NCBI RefSeq assembly: GCF_016909125.1
Contig: NZ_JAFBFD010000033.1
Span: 1-36,455 of the forward strand
Origin: Enterococcus lemanii
GTDB lineage: Bacteria > Bacillota > Bacilli > Lactobacillales > Enterococcaceae
Length of the DNA: 36,455 nucleotides
Direction of reading: 5' to 3'
In this document: positions 15,363 to 24,772 of the stretch, piece after piece
Layout of the letters: every line of letters begins with the position of its first letter
Position numbering within the stretch: the stretch's first letter is position 1
The notes under the pieces: generated by a model
What the model was told of the DNA's origin: nothing
Seen by the model: the letters and a program-made list of their open reading frames with translations, nothing else
The model's database searches: none
Made by a program: the position numbers and the translations under genes

Positions 15363-16283
15363 TTAGTGTTTTCTTAGATAAATCTGGTCAATTAGGTGAT
15401 TTTCTTGTTTATGCAAGATAATATCGGCACGACCACGGGTTGGCAAGATGAATTCTTCCAGGTTTTTTAAGTTTACATTTTTCCAAACAGACCGCGACAT
15501 TTGAAGTGCTTTTTCGCGATCGCCAATGGCAAATTGATAATAATAATTTTTTGGATCTAAAAAGGCGGTATCTAGTAATGACTCAAACCGTTCTAAATAC
15601 CAAGTTTCAATCAAAGTTGGATCAGCATCCACAAAAATTGAAAAGTCAAAGAAATCGCTGACATAAATTTGTTGATTGGCCGGTAATTGTAAGGTGTTAA
15701 TTCCTTCCACAATCAAAATATCTGGTTGGGCAATTGTTTCAAATTCGCCAGGCACGATATCGTAGACTTGATGAGAATAAAGAGGGATTTTAACATCTTT
15801 CCCCGATTTAATTTCATTGAGTGTTTGAATTAAACGCTCCATGTCATAGCTTTCAGGAAAGCCCTTGCGATTCATAATACCACGTTCTTCTAGGACCGCG
15901 TTTGGGTATAAAAAGCCATCGGTTGTAATCAGTTGGACATTGCGTCTTGAAAAAAGGCGTGATAACAAAGTTTGTAATAATCGAGCAGCCGTACTTTTGC
16001 CGACTGCGACACTACCAGCCACCCCAATGATAAACGGTGGTACTTTTACGTAGCGATGTAAAAAGAGTCCTTTACTTAAAGTAAGGGATTCGAATTCTTT
16101 CATATACAGATGAATCAAGTGGCACAGTGGAACATAAATATCTTCCACGTCTTGAATTGAAATTTGATCGTTTAAACTTTTGATACTATCTAATTCTTCT
16201 TGTGTCAAGGGCATGTGTTCACGCGCGTAATAACCTTGCCACTCACTGCGCGGGATTTGATAGTAGTTGATGTTTTCCTCCAT
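15363..16283 (-). CDS. coaA: type I pantothenate kinase
   Basis: This 306-residue enzyme catalyses the first step of coenzyme A synthesis, phosphorylating pantothenate with ATP. The P-loop GVAGSVAVGKS lies at residues 87-97, with the TTDGFLYPN and family-specific ERGIMNRKGFPESYD stretches following. This is the P-loop kinase type (bacterial CoaA), not type II or III. AGGAGG lies 12 bases upstream of the ATG on the minus strand. The length is close to the usual 310 to 320 residues. It is divergent from the methyltransferase gene and upstream of guaA, which has its own promoter. Confidence 0.95.
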   Translation of the reverse strand: MEENINYYQIPRSEWQGYYAREHMPLTQEELDSIKSLNDQISIQDVEDIYVPLCHLIHLYMKEFESLTLSKGLFLHRYVKVPPFIIGVAGSVAVGKSTAARLLQTLLSRLFSRRNVQLITTDGFLYPNAVLEERGIMNRKGFPESYDMERLIQTLNEIKSGKDVKIPLYSHQVYDIVPGEFETIAQPDILIVEGINTLQLPANQQIYVSDFFDFSIFVDADPTLIETWYLERFESLLDTAFLDPKNYYYQFAIGDREKALQMSRSVWKNVNLKNLEEFILPTRGRADIILHKQENHLIDQIYLRKH

Positions 16284-16402
16284 TTTTTAAGGAAACCTCC
16301 TATTAATTTCGTTGCCTTATAAAAAAGCGCACTAGCAGTGTCTATTTTAGCACAAAAGCACAAGCTCAAGGTTAAAAATTGTTTGATAATCAAAAAAGAT
16401 TG

Positions 16403-16430
16403 TTTACAAGTTTCACAGATTGGGTATGAT
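16403..16430 (+). promoter_or_regulatory. promoter of the methyltransferase gene
   Basis: TTTACA at 16403-16408 and TATGAT at 16425-16430 are spaced by 16 bases and point toward the methyltransferase and probably the lacI-type gene after it. Confidence 0.6.
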
Positions 16431-16461
16431 TAAAGAAAGCACCAGAAAGGAAAAAAAACTG

Positions 16462-17067
16462 ATGAATAATCACTACTATAGCAAAAATCCCGAAACGACC
16501 CATGAGTTTGTGACATGGGAATTTCCTTTAAAGGGGAAAAATTTCCGTTTTACCACGGATAGCAATGTTTTTTCACGTGCAACCGTCGACTATGGCTCGC
16601 GCGTTTTAATTGATGCCTTTGACGCGAGTGAGTTGCCAGCAGGTCCAATTTTAGATGTTGGTTGCGGCTACGGTCCAATTGGTCTAGCGATTGCTTTTGA
16701 TACGAACCGATTAGTTGAAATGTTAGATGTAAATGAACGTGCGTTGTCATTAGCACAAAAAAATGCGGATCAAAATGGCATCACCAATGTTGAAATTCAT
16801 GCGTCTTATATTTATGAGCAGTTGAACCATCCAACGTATGCGGCCATTGTTAGTAACCCACCGATTCGTGCGGGCAAACAAGTCGTTCATCAAATCTTAA
16901 CAGATGCTTATCCATTGTTGTTAGCAGGTGGCACCTTAACGATTGTCATCCAAAAAAAGCAAGGAGCGCCAAGTGCCCAAAAGAAAATGATCGAAATTTT
17001 TGGTAATGCCGAAATTATTCATAAAGATAAAGGCTATTACATTATTCAAAGTATTAAGGAAGATTAG
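16462..17067 (+). CDS. RsmC-like class I SAM-dependent methyltransferase
   Basis: This 201-residue methyltransferase has the Rossmann motif I ILDVGCGYGPIGLAIA at about 63-78 and the motif IV SNPPIRAGK at 131-139. The NPPI form is typical of rRNA guanine-N2 methyltransferases such as RsmC/RsmD. The likely substrate is 16S rRNA, but a protein or other RNA target cannot be excluded. It is a single-domain protein, as usual in Firmicutes, whereas E. coli RsmC has a duplicated domain. The start is the ATG at 16462, after an AAAGG site; upstream in-frame codons overlap the promoter region. Confidence 0.82.
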   Translation: MNNHYYSKNPETTHEFVTWEFPLKGKNFRFTTDSNVFSRATVDYGSRVLIDAFDASELPAGPILDVGCGYGPIGLAIAFDTNRLVEMLDVNERALSLAQKNADQNGITNVEIHASYIYEQLNHPTYAAIVSNPPIRAGKQVVHQILTDAYPLLLAGGTLTIVIQKKQGAPSAQKKMIEIFGNAEIIHKDKGYYIIQSIKED

Positions 17068-17082
17068 AAAAGAGGGACAAAA

Positions 17083-18096
17083 TTGAAGTTAACCATTCGA
17101 CAAATTGCTGAAATGGCGGGGGTTTCGGTGACGACGGTTTCCCAGATTTTAAATAATAAAGGTAGTCGCTTTAGTGAAGAAACAAGACGTCGTGTACTTG
17201 AAATTGTCAATGAACATCAATATCGACCAGATTTTTTTGCCTCCAATTTAATCAACCGTCACTCAAAAACGATTGGGATGATTGTGCCTGATGTGACGGA
17301 CTTCTTCTTTTCAAAGATGGTTGAAGGGGCCGAAACGTACTTGAATCCATTAGGTTATATGTTAATTTTATGTAACTCGCAACAAAGTCTCGAAAAAGAA
17401 ATCCAACTGTTGCAAGATTTGAATCACCGAGCCGTTGATGGTGTTTTATTAGCGACACCTAATTTAATGCCACCAGAGTATGCTTATGGTAGTGATTTTT
17501 ATCGAAAAATGCCATTAGTTTTAATTGATCGTGGGATTAATCAACGTGACACGGGACGGCTTATTATTAAAGAATATGAAGGGGCATACCAAGGGGTCTC
17601 TTATTTGATTCAACAAGGGCACGAGCATATTGCACTTTTAAAAGAAGATGGGAAGTACTATCAATTGCAAGAGCGTTATAATGCTTATCGTCACGCATTA
17701 AAGGATGGAGCGATTCCTTACAAAAAAAATTATGTGGCAACAGGCGAGCTAACGATTGATGGTGGTTATAAAGCAGCAAAAGAAGTTTTACAGCATCCTG
17801 AAATTACAGCAATCTTTTGTAGCAATGATGCCATGGCGATTGGCTGTTATCGAGCGATTTATGAAGCGGGTAAGAAAGTACCAGAAGACTACTCGGTGAT
17901 AGGTTTTGATGATTTGTACTTTACCTCTAGTTTGACACCCGCTTTAACGACCGTCAATCAACCGGCTTTTGAAATTGGGTTTACCGCAGCGAAGTTTATT
18001 GTCGATGCGATTGAGTTTCCTGAGCGCCGGATGCCAAATAAAATTTTTGAAACTAAATTAATTATTCGTGAGAGTGTGAAAGAAATAACGAGTTAA
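17083..18096 (+). CDS. LacI-family transcriptional regulator (RbsR-like), likely of the nucleoside cluster
   Basis: This 337-residue repressor has an N-terminal LacI helix-turn-helix at about residues 4-25 (IRQIAEMAGVSVTTVSQILN) and a periplasmic-binding-protein-like effector domain (about 60-330). The start is TTG at 17083, preceded by AGAGGGA 7 bases upstream; the first ATG in frame would remove the helix-turn-helix. It follows the methyltransferase by 15 bases and precedes the pdp promoter, where a 22-bp palindrome of LacI-site character is found. I infer that it controls the nucleoside salvage operon, with a ribosyl or deoxyribosyl compound as effector. The effector itself cannot be read from the sequence. 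Confidence 0.85.
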   Translation: MKLTIRQIAEMAGVSVTTVSQILNNKGSRFSEETRRRVLEIVNEHQYRPDFFASNLINRHSKTIGMIVPDVTDFFFSKMVEGAETYLNPLGYMLILCNSQQSLEKEIQLLQDLNHRAVDGVLLATPNLMPPEYAYGSDFYRKMPLVLIDRGINQRDTGRLIIKEYEGAYQGVSYLIQQGHEHIALLKEDGKYYQLQERYNAYRHALKDGAIPYKKNYVATGELTIDGGYKAAKEVLQHPEITAIFCSNDAMAIGCYRAIYEAGKKVPEDYSVIGFDDLYFTSSLTPALTTVNQPAFEIGFTAAKFIVDAIEFPERRMPNKIFETKLIIRESVKEITS

Positions 18097-18126
18097 ATAT
18101 TTGTTAGGAAAGAGCAAAACAATTGA

Positions 18127-18155
18127 TTGACAAGGGAAAATAAATAGCGTATATT
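18127..18155 (+). promoter_or_regulatory. promoter of the pdp-deoC-cdd operon
   Basis: TTGACA at 18127-18132 and TATATT at 18150-18155 are separated by exactly 17 bases, a near-consensus sigma-A promoter. A palindromic operator lies about 30 bases downstream of the -10 box. Confidence 0.85.
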
Positions 18156-18186
18156 CTCTTTGGAAGGGGTTTCAACAATCCCTGCG

Positions 18187-18208
18187 TTTAGTAAACTGTT
18201 TTACTAAA
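18187..18208. promoter_or_regulatory. palindromic operator before pdp
   Basis: TTTAGTAAA (18187-18195) and TTTACTAAA (18200-18208) are perfect inverted arms around CTGT. The inner GTAAA...TTTAC resembles sites of RbsR/CcpA-type LacI-family proteins. It sits in the early transcribed region, so binding would block elongation. A further half-site, GTTTAC, follows at 18212-18217. Confidence 0.65.
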
Positions 18209-18270
18209 GTGGTTTACCTATGAAATTAATACGCTATAATGAAATGGCAGAAGGAAGTGAGGTCAGGTCT

Positions 18271-19572
18271 ATGCGCATGGTAGATTTGATAGAAAAAAAA
18301 CGTGATGGCAAAGAATTGTCTGAAAATGAAATCAAGTGGGTCATTGATCGTTACACGGCAAATGAAGTCCCTGATTATCAAATGAGTGCTTTTTTAATGG
18401 CGACTTTTTTTACAGATATGACGGATAAAGAGATTACAGCAATGACCTTAGCGATGGCTCATTCTGGTGAAGTGATTGATTTGTCTTCTATTGCCGGTGT
18501 GAAAGTCGATAAACATTCAACTGGTGGCGTAGGCGATACAACGACCTTGATTTTAGCACCTTTAGTAGCGAGTGTAGGCGTACCGGTGGCAAAAATGTCC
18601 GGACGTGGCCTAGGTTACACCGGTGGTACACTTGATAAATTAGAAGCCATCCCTGGTTTTAAAATTGAACTTTCTGAAGACGAATTTATTCAGCTAGTTA
18701 ATGAAAACCAAGTAGCAGTTATTGGGCAATCAGGCAATCTAGCGCCAGCGGACAAAAAGCTTTATGCCCTACGAGATGTTACCGCTACGGTCAATTCGAT
18801 TCCATTAATTGCTAGTTCAATCATGAGTAAGAAAATCGCTGCGGGTGCAGATGCGATTGTTTTAGATGTGACGACAGGTGACGGCGCTTTTATGAAAAAC
18901 TTAGAAGATGCGCGTCGACTGGCTAAAACGATGGTTCGAATTGGCGCGCTCGCGAATCGCCAAACAATGGCTGTTATTTCTGATATGTCGCAACCTTTGG
19001 GAGAAGCGATTGGGAATAGTTTGGAAGTGGTTGAAGCGATTGAGACATTGCAAGGAGAAGGCCCAGCTGATTTATTGGAAATGTGTTACGTCTTGGGTAG
19101 TCAAATGGTTGTTTTAGCTAAAAAAGCCGATACGTTAGTTGCTGCTCGTCAAATGTTAGAAGAATCCCTCACTTCAGGAAAAGCTTTAGCGAAATTTAAA
19201 GAGATGATTCAAAATCAAGGGGGCGATGTCACGGTTGTGGATCACCCAGAGCGGTTGTTAAGTGCCGCTTATCAAATTCCTGTTTTCGCTAGGCAAACCG
19301 GGGTCGTTACAAAGTTAGTCGCAAACGAGCTAGGTATTGCGGCAATGATGTTAGGCGCGGGTCGAAAAACAAAAGACGAGGCCATTGATCATGCCGTTGG
19401 TTTGAAATTACACAAAAAAATTGGTGAAGAAGTCGCAGTCGGTGAAACGTTGTTAACGATTTATAGCAATACGACCGAAGTGGCAGAAGTGGTTGCGTTA
19501 ATTGAGGCCAATATTGAAATTGGTGACACGAGCAAAGAGCCACCACTCATTCACGAGATTATTACAGAATAG
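18271..19572 (+). CDS. pdp: pyrimidine-nucleoside phosphorylase
   Basis: This 433-residue enzyme splits thymidine, deoxyuridine and uridine with phosphate into base and (deoxy)ribose-1-phosphate. The signature [16 protein letters not shown] is at 110-125, and the phosphate-binding KHSTGGVGD begins at 81. The start is the ATG at 18271, preceded by AAGGAAGTGAGG, and gives exactly the usual length (433). An in-frame ATG at 18220 would add 17 residues unlike the family. It is the first gene of the salvage operon; deoC follows after 12 bases. Confidence 0.95.
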   Translation: MRMVDLIEKKRDGKELSENEIKWVIDRYTANEVPDYQMSAFLMATFFTDMTDKEITAMTLAMAHSGEVIDLSSIAGVKVDKHSTGGVGDTTTLILAPLVASVGVPVAKMSGRGLGYTGGTLDKLEAIPGFKIELSEDEFIQLVNENQVAVIGQSGNLAPADKKLYALRDVTATVNSIPLIASSIMSKKIAAGADAIVLDVTTGDGAFMKNLEDARRLAKTMVRIGALANRQTMAVISDMSQPLGEAIGNSLEVVEAIETLQGEGPADLLEMCYVLGSQMVVLAKKADTLVAARQMLEESLTSGKALAKFKEMIQNQGGDVTVVDHPERLLSAAYQIPVFARQTGVVTKLVANELGIAAMMLGAGRKTKDEAIDHAVGLKLHKKIGEEVAVGETLLTIYSNTTEVAEVVALIEANIEIGDTSKEPPLIHEIITE

Positions 19573-19584
19573 GAAGTGCAATAA

Positions 19585-20247
19585 ATGGAATTAAATCGTA
19601 TGATGGATCACACTGTTTTAAAACCAGAAACAACAAAAGAAGGCGTTATGAAAATTATTGAAGAGGCGAAAAAGCACCGTTTTTATTCGGTTTGTGTGAA
19701 CCCAACTTGGGTGGCCTTGGCTGCTGAAGAATTAAAAACGTCACCAACCGCTGTTTGTACGGTGATTGGGTTTCCTTTAGGAGCAAATACTTCAGAAGTG
19801 AAAGCTTTTGAAACAAACAACGCCATTCAAAATGGTGCAGACGAAATTGATATGGTCATGAACGTGGGTGCGTTAAAATCAGGTGAAGATGCTTTTGTTC
19901 AAAAAGATATTGAAGCGGTTGTTGAAGCAGCCAAAGATCGAGCGTTAGTGAAAGTAATTATCGAAACGGCTTTATTAACGAAAGAAGAAATTATTCGTGC
20001 TTGTGAATTAGCGAAAGCAGCTGGGGCAGACTTTGTAAAGACGTCGACGGGTTTTTCGACCGCTGGAGCCAAAGTAGAAGATGTCCGTCTAATGCGTGAA
20101 ACAGTCGGGGCTGAAATGGGTGTGAAAGCCTCTGGTGGGATTCATAACGAAGCAGACGCGCAAGCAATGATTGAAGCCGGAGCAAGTCGTTTAGGAACAA
20201 GTGCCAGTGTAGCTATTATTTCAGGGGCAACTGGCCAAGGATATTAG
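19585..20247 (+). CDS. deoC: deoxyribose-phosphate aldolase
   Basis: This 220-residue class I aldolase cleaves 2-deoxyribose-5-phosphate to acetaldehyde and glyceraldehyde-3-phosphate. The Schiff-base Lys is residue 152 in VKTSTGF, with Asp89 in DEIDMV and a second Lys in GVKASGGI as the proton relay. The TIM-barrel length is standard for Gram-positive DeoC. It lies between pdp, which makes deoxyribose-1-phosphate, and cdd; DeoB encoded further down supplies its substrate. Ribosome binding site AGGAAGTG. Confidence 0.96.
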   Translation: MELNRMMDHTVLKPETTKEGVMKIIEEAKKHRFYSVCVNPTWVALAAEELKTSPTAVCTVIGFPLGANTSEVKAFETNNAIQNGADEIDMVMNVGALKSGEDAFVQKDIEAVVEAAKDRALVKVIIETALLTKEEIIRACELAKAAGADFVKTSTGFSTAGAKVEDVRLMRETVGAEMGVKASGGIHNEADAQAMIEAGASRLGTSASVAIISGATGQGY

Positions 20248-20258
20248 GAGAAAAAACA

Positions 20259-20663
20259 ATGGGAAAAGCCAAACAAGAATGGTTGACAATTGCAACAGAA
20301 GCCTTAAAAAAAGCTTATGTGCCGTATTCAAAATTCCCAGTTGGGGCTTGTTTAGTCACAAAAGATGGCAATACTTATCAAGGACTAAACATTGAAAATG
20401 CTTCTTACGGTTTATCAAATTGTGCCGAACGAACGGCGTTTTTTAAAGCTGTTTCAGAAGGTGAACGAGCATTTCAACATTTAGTTATTGCTGGTGAGAC
20501 GCCAGAGCCGATTTCACCATGTGGCGCTTGTCGTCAAGTGATGGTTGAGTTTTGTCAACCTGAGATGCCTGTTACTTTGCTTGGAAAAGATGGCGTGACA
20601 AAAGAAACAACAGTCGGTGAGTTACTGCCATATTATTTTAATGGCCAAGATTTGCCAGGTTAA
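20259..20663 (+). CDS. cdd: cytidine deaminase
   Basis: This 134-residue homotetrameric-type zinc enzyme converts cytidine and deoxycytidine to uridine and deoxyuridine, the substrates of Pdp. Zinc ligands are Cys55 (CAE, with catalytic Glu57) and Cys88/Cys91 in PCGACRQ. NIENASYG before them is the substrate-binding stretch. It starts 11 bases after deoC with GGAG upstream, so it is in the same operon. Confidence 0.96.
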   Translation: MGKAKQEWLTIATEALKKAYVPYSKFPVGACLVTKDGNTYQGLNIENASYGLSNCAERTAFFKAVSEGERAFQHLVIAGETPEPISPCGACRQVMVEFCQPEMPVTLLGKDGVTKETTVGELLPYYFNGQDLPG

Positions 20664-20816
20664 AAAAGACACTCTTCCGAAGATTTAATTCGAAAAGTAA
20701 TCATTTTTTCGATAGAATAAGGATCAGAGGTTTATTGTTACAAACTCGTTAATTTTGTTCATTTGGCCAGCAATGGCTTTTGAAAATAAAAAAAATTTTT
20801 AGGGGGCTTTACAGAA
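20664..20816 (+). promoter_or_regulatory. intergenic region before the lipoprotein gene
   Basis: A possible weak promoter is TCGAAA followed 17 bases later by TAGAAT (near 20692-20720). A very strong AGGGGG ribosome binding site lies at 20801-20806. No clear terminator follows cdd, so read-through from the pdp promoter is likely in addition. Confidence 0.35.
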
Positions 20817-21902
20817 ATGAAAAAAGCAAAATTATTCAGTTTTGGCGCAGTCGCAATGGCAAGTGCTTTATTATTAGGCGCTTGTGGTAACAGCAACAAA
20901 ACAGACGAATCAAAAGCAGGTAGTTCAGCAGCAGGCGAAAAGATTGCAACAGCAGCTTTAATTACGGATACTGGTGGCGTGGATGACCGTTCATTTAACC
21001 AATCTGCTTGGGAAGGATTACAAGCATGGGGGAAAGCAAATGGCGTATCTGAAGGAACGGATGGCTTTAAATATTTCCAATCTCAAAACGAATCAGATTA
21101 CATTCCTAATATTGACCAAGCCTTAAATGCAGGTTTTACAACTATTTTTGGGATTGGTTATAAACTACAACCAGCGATTGCAGACCAATCTGCTTCAAAC
21201 CCAGAAATCAACTTTGTTATTGTAGATGATGTCGTTGAAGGTGATAACGTCGCTTCTGCAACATTTAAAGACAACGAAGCAGCTTACTTAGCTGGAGTTG
21301 CCGCTGCTTATTCAACAGAATCAAATAAAGTTGGTTTCATTGGTGGGGTAAAAGGTGAAGTAATCGACCGTTTTGAAGCCGGTTTTGTCGCAGGTGTTGA
21401 AGCGGGAGCAAAAGAATTAGGGAAAGAAGTTACAGTGAACGTTCAATACGCAGGTGACTTCTCAGCTCCTGATAAAGGTCGTTCAATCGCACAAGGTATG
21501 TATGGTCAAGGGGCAGATATCGTTTACCATGCATCTGGCGCAACTGGAAACGGTGTCTTCCAAGAAGCAAAATCAATCAACGAAACAGGCGACAAACGCG
21601 TTTGGGTAATCGGTGTAGACCGTGACCAATCAGACGAAGGTGGCTTTACGTTGAAAGGCGAAGAAGGTAACTTCACTTTAACATCAACAACAAAAGGTGT
21701 TGGCACCGTTGTTCAAGACTTAGCACAAAAAGCTGTTGAAGGAGCATTCCCAGGTGGTGAACACGTTGTTTACGGCTTGAAAGAAGAAGGTGTTGGCTTA
21801 ACAGATGGTCAATTATCAACTGAAGCTTTAGACGCAGTGAAAAAAGCGCAAGCAGCCATTATTGCAGGCGAAATCGAAGTACCAGAAACACCTGCAAACT
21901 AA
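20817..21902 (+). CDS. bmpA: BmpA/Med-family nucleoside-binding lipoprotein
   Basis: This 361-residue substrate-binding protein belongs to the nucleoside ABC importer encoded just downstream. A lipoprotein signal peptide ends in the lipobox LGAC, with the lipidated Cys at residue 23, followed by a Ser/Asn-rich linker. The BMP domain (about 45-355) has the typical VDDRSFNQSAWEG near its start and IGVDRDQSDEG later. The family includes PnrA of Treponema and BmpA of Lactococcus, which bind purine and pyrimidine nucleosides. It is probably the most highly expressed gene of the transporter set, since a terminator follows that would let only part of the transcripts continue to the ATPase and permeases. 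Confidence 0.93.
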   Translation: MKKAKLFSFGAVAMASALLLGACGNSNKTDESKAGSSAAGEKIATAALITDTGGVDDRSFNQSAWEGLQAWGKANGVSEGTDGFKYFQSQNESDYIPNIDQALNAGFTTIFGIGYKLQPAIADQSASNPEINFVIVDDVVEGDNVASATFKDNEAAYLAGVAAAYSTESNKVGFIGGVKGEVIDRFEAGFVAGVEAGAKELGKEVTVNVQYAGDFSAPDKGRSIAQGMYGQGADIVYHASGATGNGVFQEAKSINETGDKRVWVIGVDRDQSDEGGFTLKGEEGNFTLTSTTKGVGTVVQDLAQKAVEGAFPGGEHVVYGLKEEGVGLTDGQLSTEALDAVKKAQAAIIAGEIEVPETPAN

Positions 21903-21925
21903 GATTTGACGTTGGTTAGAAAAAG

Positions 21926-21970
21926 GCCTGAAATGAAAATCATTTTCGTTTTTCACTTCAGGCTCTTTTT
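21926..21970 (+). terminator. partial terminator between bmpA and the ABC genes
   Basis: A 14-bp stem (21926-21939 with 21950-21963, one G-U pair) is followed by TCTTTTTC. It is likely to lower expression of the downstream ABC genes relative to the binding protein. Confidence 0.8.
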
Positions 21971-22012
21971 CTTTCAAGCAAGAAGAGACGGTGCACTCTT
22001 TTTGCTTGAGAG
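21971..22012 (+). promoter_or_regulatory. second hairpin in the bmpA-ABC gap
   Basis: A 17-bp imperfect stem (21971-21987 with 21996-22012, several G-U pairs) and an 8-base loop directly follow the terminator. There is no T-run. It may protect the processed 5' end of the ABC mRNA or compete with the terminator. Confidence 0.45.
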
Positions 22013-22077
22013 AAAAAGGTTTACTCTCTAAAAAAGCGGATATCAAAGAGTAATTATAAAAAAAGGAAGTGAGCCCT

Positions 22078-23643
22078 GTGACACAAGAACGCTTTGTCAT
22101 TGAAATGCGTGATATTACCAAAAGTTTTGGGACCTTTAAAGCAAATGACCAGGTGAATTTGCAAGTGAAAAAAGGCGAAATTCACGCACTGCTCGGAGAA
22201 AATGGTGCAGGTAAATCGACACTCATGAATATGTTGTCAGGATTATTAGAACCAACTTCTGGTGACATCTTACTAGACGGTGAAGTCGTTAAAATCACGA
22301 GTCCAACGAAAGCCAATCAATTAGGAATCGGGATGGTACATCAGCATTTCATGTTGGTGGATGCTTTTACCGTAACTGAAAATATTATTTTAGGAAACGA
22401 GCCTAGTCGCGTAGGAATCTTAAATCGCAAAGAAGCACGGGCTGAAATCTTACGTGTCTCTGAGCAATACGGCTTGCAAGTCGACCCAGATGCACTCGTT
22501 AGTGATATTTCAGTTGGAATGCAGCAACGGGTTGAAATCTTAAAGACGCTCTATCGGGGCGCAGAAGTATTGATTTTTGACGAACCAACCGCGGTTTTAA
22601 CGCCACAAGAGATTGAAGAATTAATTGCGATTATGCATGGCCTAGTCAAAGAGGGTAAATCAATTATTCTAATTACCCACAAACTAGATGAAATTAAAGC
22701 CGTTGCGGACCGTTGTACCGTTATTCGTCGTGGAAAAGGGATTGGAACGGTCAATGTGAAAGATGTTTCTTCTCAACAATTGGCAGATATGATGGTTGGA
22801 CGTTCTGTTTCTTTTAAAACCGATAAAAAAGCGGCCAACCCACAAGAAGTAGTGTTGTCAGTTGAAAACCTCGTTGTCAAAGAAAATCGCGGACTAGAAG
22901 CAGTGAAAAACTTAAGTTTAGAAGTTCGTGCTGGGGAAGTACTCGGCATTGCTGGAATTGATGGCAACGGTCAATCCGAATTTATTCAAGCATTGACTGG
23001 CTTACGCAAAGTGGAAAGTGGAAAAATTACCATTGACGGCGATGATATTACGAATTTCCGTCCGCGTAAGATTACCGAATCCGGTGTCGGTCACGTGCCA
23101 GAAGACCGCCACAAGTATGGTTTAGTTCTTGAGATGAGTGTCGCTGAAAATATGGCGTTACAAACTTACTACAAAGAACCGATGAGTAAAGCAGGTGTGC
23201 TAAATTATGGTGAAATCAATGAACACGCCAGAGAATTAATTGAAGAGTTTGATGTCCGAACGGTGAATGAGCTCGTACCAGCCAAAGCTCTTTCTGGTGG
23301 CAATCAGCAAAAAGCCATTATCGCCCGTGAAATTGATCGTGACCCAACGCTATTGATTGTGGCCAATCCAACACGCGGTTTAGACGTAGGGGCAATCGAG
23401 TTCATCCATAAACGCATCATTGAACAACGCGACAAGTTTAAAGCTGTTTTATTAATTAGTTTTGAATTGGAAGAAATCTTAAATGTTTCGGATCGCATCG
23501 CTGTTTTTCATGATGGGGAAATTGTCGGGATTGTGAATGCCAATGAAACTTCTGAGCAAGAGTTAGGACTATTGATGGCTGGTTCTTCATTAGAAAAAGC
23601 CCGCCAAGAGTTAGAACAACAGGAGGGCATCGCACATGAATAA
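22078..23643 (+). CDS. nucleoside ABC transporter ATPase (NupO/NupA type)
   Basis: This 521-residue protein consists of two fused ABC ATPase domains, as in ribose/nucleoside-type importers. The first has the Walker A GENGAGKST at 40-48 and Walker B LIFDEP. The second has GIAGIDGNGQSEF in place of a canonical Walker A, with LSGGNQQK as signature, the degenerate-site pattern normal for the family. The start is GTG at 22078, because AAAAGGAAGTGAG ends 6 bases upstream; the in-frame GTG at 22069 overlaps that site. The stop overlaps the first permease by 8 bases. Confidence 0.92.
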   Translation: MTQERFVIEMRDITKSFGTFKANDQVNLQVKKGEIHALLGENGAGKSTLMNMLSGLLEPTSGDILLDGEVVKITSPTKANQLGIGMVHQHFMLVDAFTVTENIILGNEPSRVGILNRKEARAEILRVSEQYGLQVDPDALVSDISVGMQQRVEILKTLYRGAEVLIFDEPTAVLTPQEIEELIAIMHGLVKEGKSIILITHKLDEIKAVADRCTVIRRGKGIGTVNVKDVSSQQLADMMVGRSVSFKTDKKAANPQEVVLSVENLVVKENRGLEAVKNLSLEVRAGEVLGIAGIDGNGQSEFIQALTGLRKVESGKITIDGDDITNFRPRKITESGVGHVPEDRHKYGLVLEMSVAENMALQTYYKEPMSKAGVLNYGEINEHARELIEEFDVRTVNELVPAKALSGGNQQKAIIAREIDRDPTLLIVANPTRGLDVGAIEFIHKRIIEQRDKFKAVLLISFELEEILNVSDRIAVFHDGEIVGIVNANETSEQELGLLMAGSSLEKARQELEQQEGIAHE

Positions 23644-24772
23644 TAAAACAGAACAAATACGCAATATTTTAGCTCCGATTTTATCTGTCGTAATGGGACT
23701 TGTTTTAGGAGCAATTATCATGATTGGGTTTGGTTATAATCCAATTACTGGCTACACTTCCATGCTACAAGCTTCTTTAGGAAATCAAAGAAGTATCGGG
23801 GAAACGTTACGCCAAGCAACGCCATTAATTTTTACCGCACTTGGGTTTTCGGTAGCAAACTCTGCGGGCTTCTTTAATATCGGGCTTTCAGGCCAAGCGT
23901 TAAGTGGTTGGCTAGCCAGTGTCTGGTTTGCGTTATCGTTTCCAGATTTACCAAAAGTTATTTTATTACCTGCAGCAATTATTGTCGGTGCCTTAGCTGG
24001 TGCGACGGCTGCGGCCATTCCAGGTATGTTACGTGCCTACTTTGGGACAAGTGAAGTAATTGTGACGATTATGATGAACTATATTTTACTTTATTCCAGT
24101 ACGTATTTTTTACAAAATGTTATTCCTGATACTTTACGAACCAGTTTAGATTCTTCTAAGCCTGTTTCAGCCAGCGCCAGCCTAAGACTTCCTTGGTTAA
24201 CGCAAATGTTTGGCGGGTCACGGGTAAATGGCGGCTTAATTTTAGCTTTAGTTGCTTTGGTTGTCGTGTGGTTCTTAATGAAGAAAACAACGCTTGGTTA
24301 TGAAATTCGCTCGGTTGGTTTAAACCCATTTGCTTCAGAATATGCGGGAATGAGTAGCCGTCGCACGATTGTGATGTCAATGGTTATTTCAGGAACATTA
24401 GCTGGACTTGGCGGCGTTGTTGAAGGTTTAGGGACGTATCAAAACTTCTTCGTTCAAACCGCGTCGTTATCGATTGGTTTTGACGGGATGGCTGTTTCGC
24501 TCCTTGGTTCGGGTAGTTCCATTGGGATTTTACTTTCAGCCTTACTCTTTAGTATTTTGAAGATTGGTGGTTTAGGGATGCAAACGGGCGCAAATATTCC
24601 GTTTGAAATTGTGAATGTTTCGATTGCTTTAATCATTTTCTTTGTCGGCATCAATTACGTCATTCGTTTAGCTTTAGCAAAAATGATGCCAGATTCAAAG
24701 CAAGAAGTGGAAATTGTCCAAACCATCGAAGCAAAACCAAATGAGCAAAGCCAAGAAGGAGGCGAAATCTAA
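23636..24772 (+). CDS. nucleoside ABC transporter permease 1
   Basis: This 378-residue polytopic membrane protein is of the branched-chain amino acid/ribose-type permease superfamily (NupP/NupB-like). About eight to ten hydrophobic segments run between residues 10 and 345, with the motif NIGLSGQ near residue 80 and the cytoplasmic coupling loop GYEIRSVGLNPFASEYAG near 220-237. The C-terminus (about 350-378) is a soluble acidic tail. It pairs with the next permease as a heterodimer. It overlaps the ATPase gene by 8 bases and the next gene by 1 base. Confidence 0.92.
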   Translation: MNNKTEQIRNILAPILSVVMGLVLGAIIMIGFGYNPITGYTSMLQASLGNQRSIGETLRQATPLIFTALGFSVANSAGFFNIGLSGQALSGWLASVWFALSFPDLPKVILLPAAIIVGALAGATAAAIPGMLRAYFGTSEVIVTIMMNYILLYSSTYFLQNVIPDTLRTSLDSSKPVSASASLRLPWLTQMFGGSRVNGGLILALVALVVVWFLMKKTTLGYEIRSVGLNPFASEYAGMSSRRTIVMSMVISGTLAGLGGVVEGLGTYQNFFVQTASLSIGFDGMAVSLLGSGSSIGILLSALLFSILKIGGLGMQTGANIPFEIVNVSIALIIFFVGINYVIRLALAKMMPDSKQEVEIVQTIEAKPNEQSQEGGEI

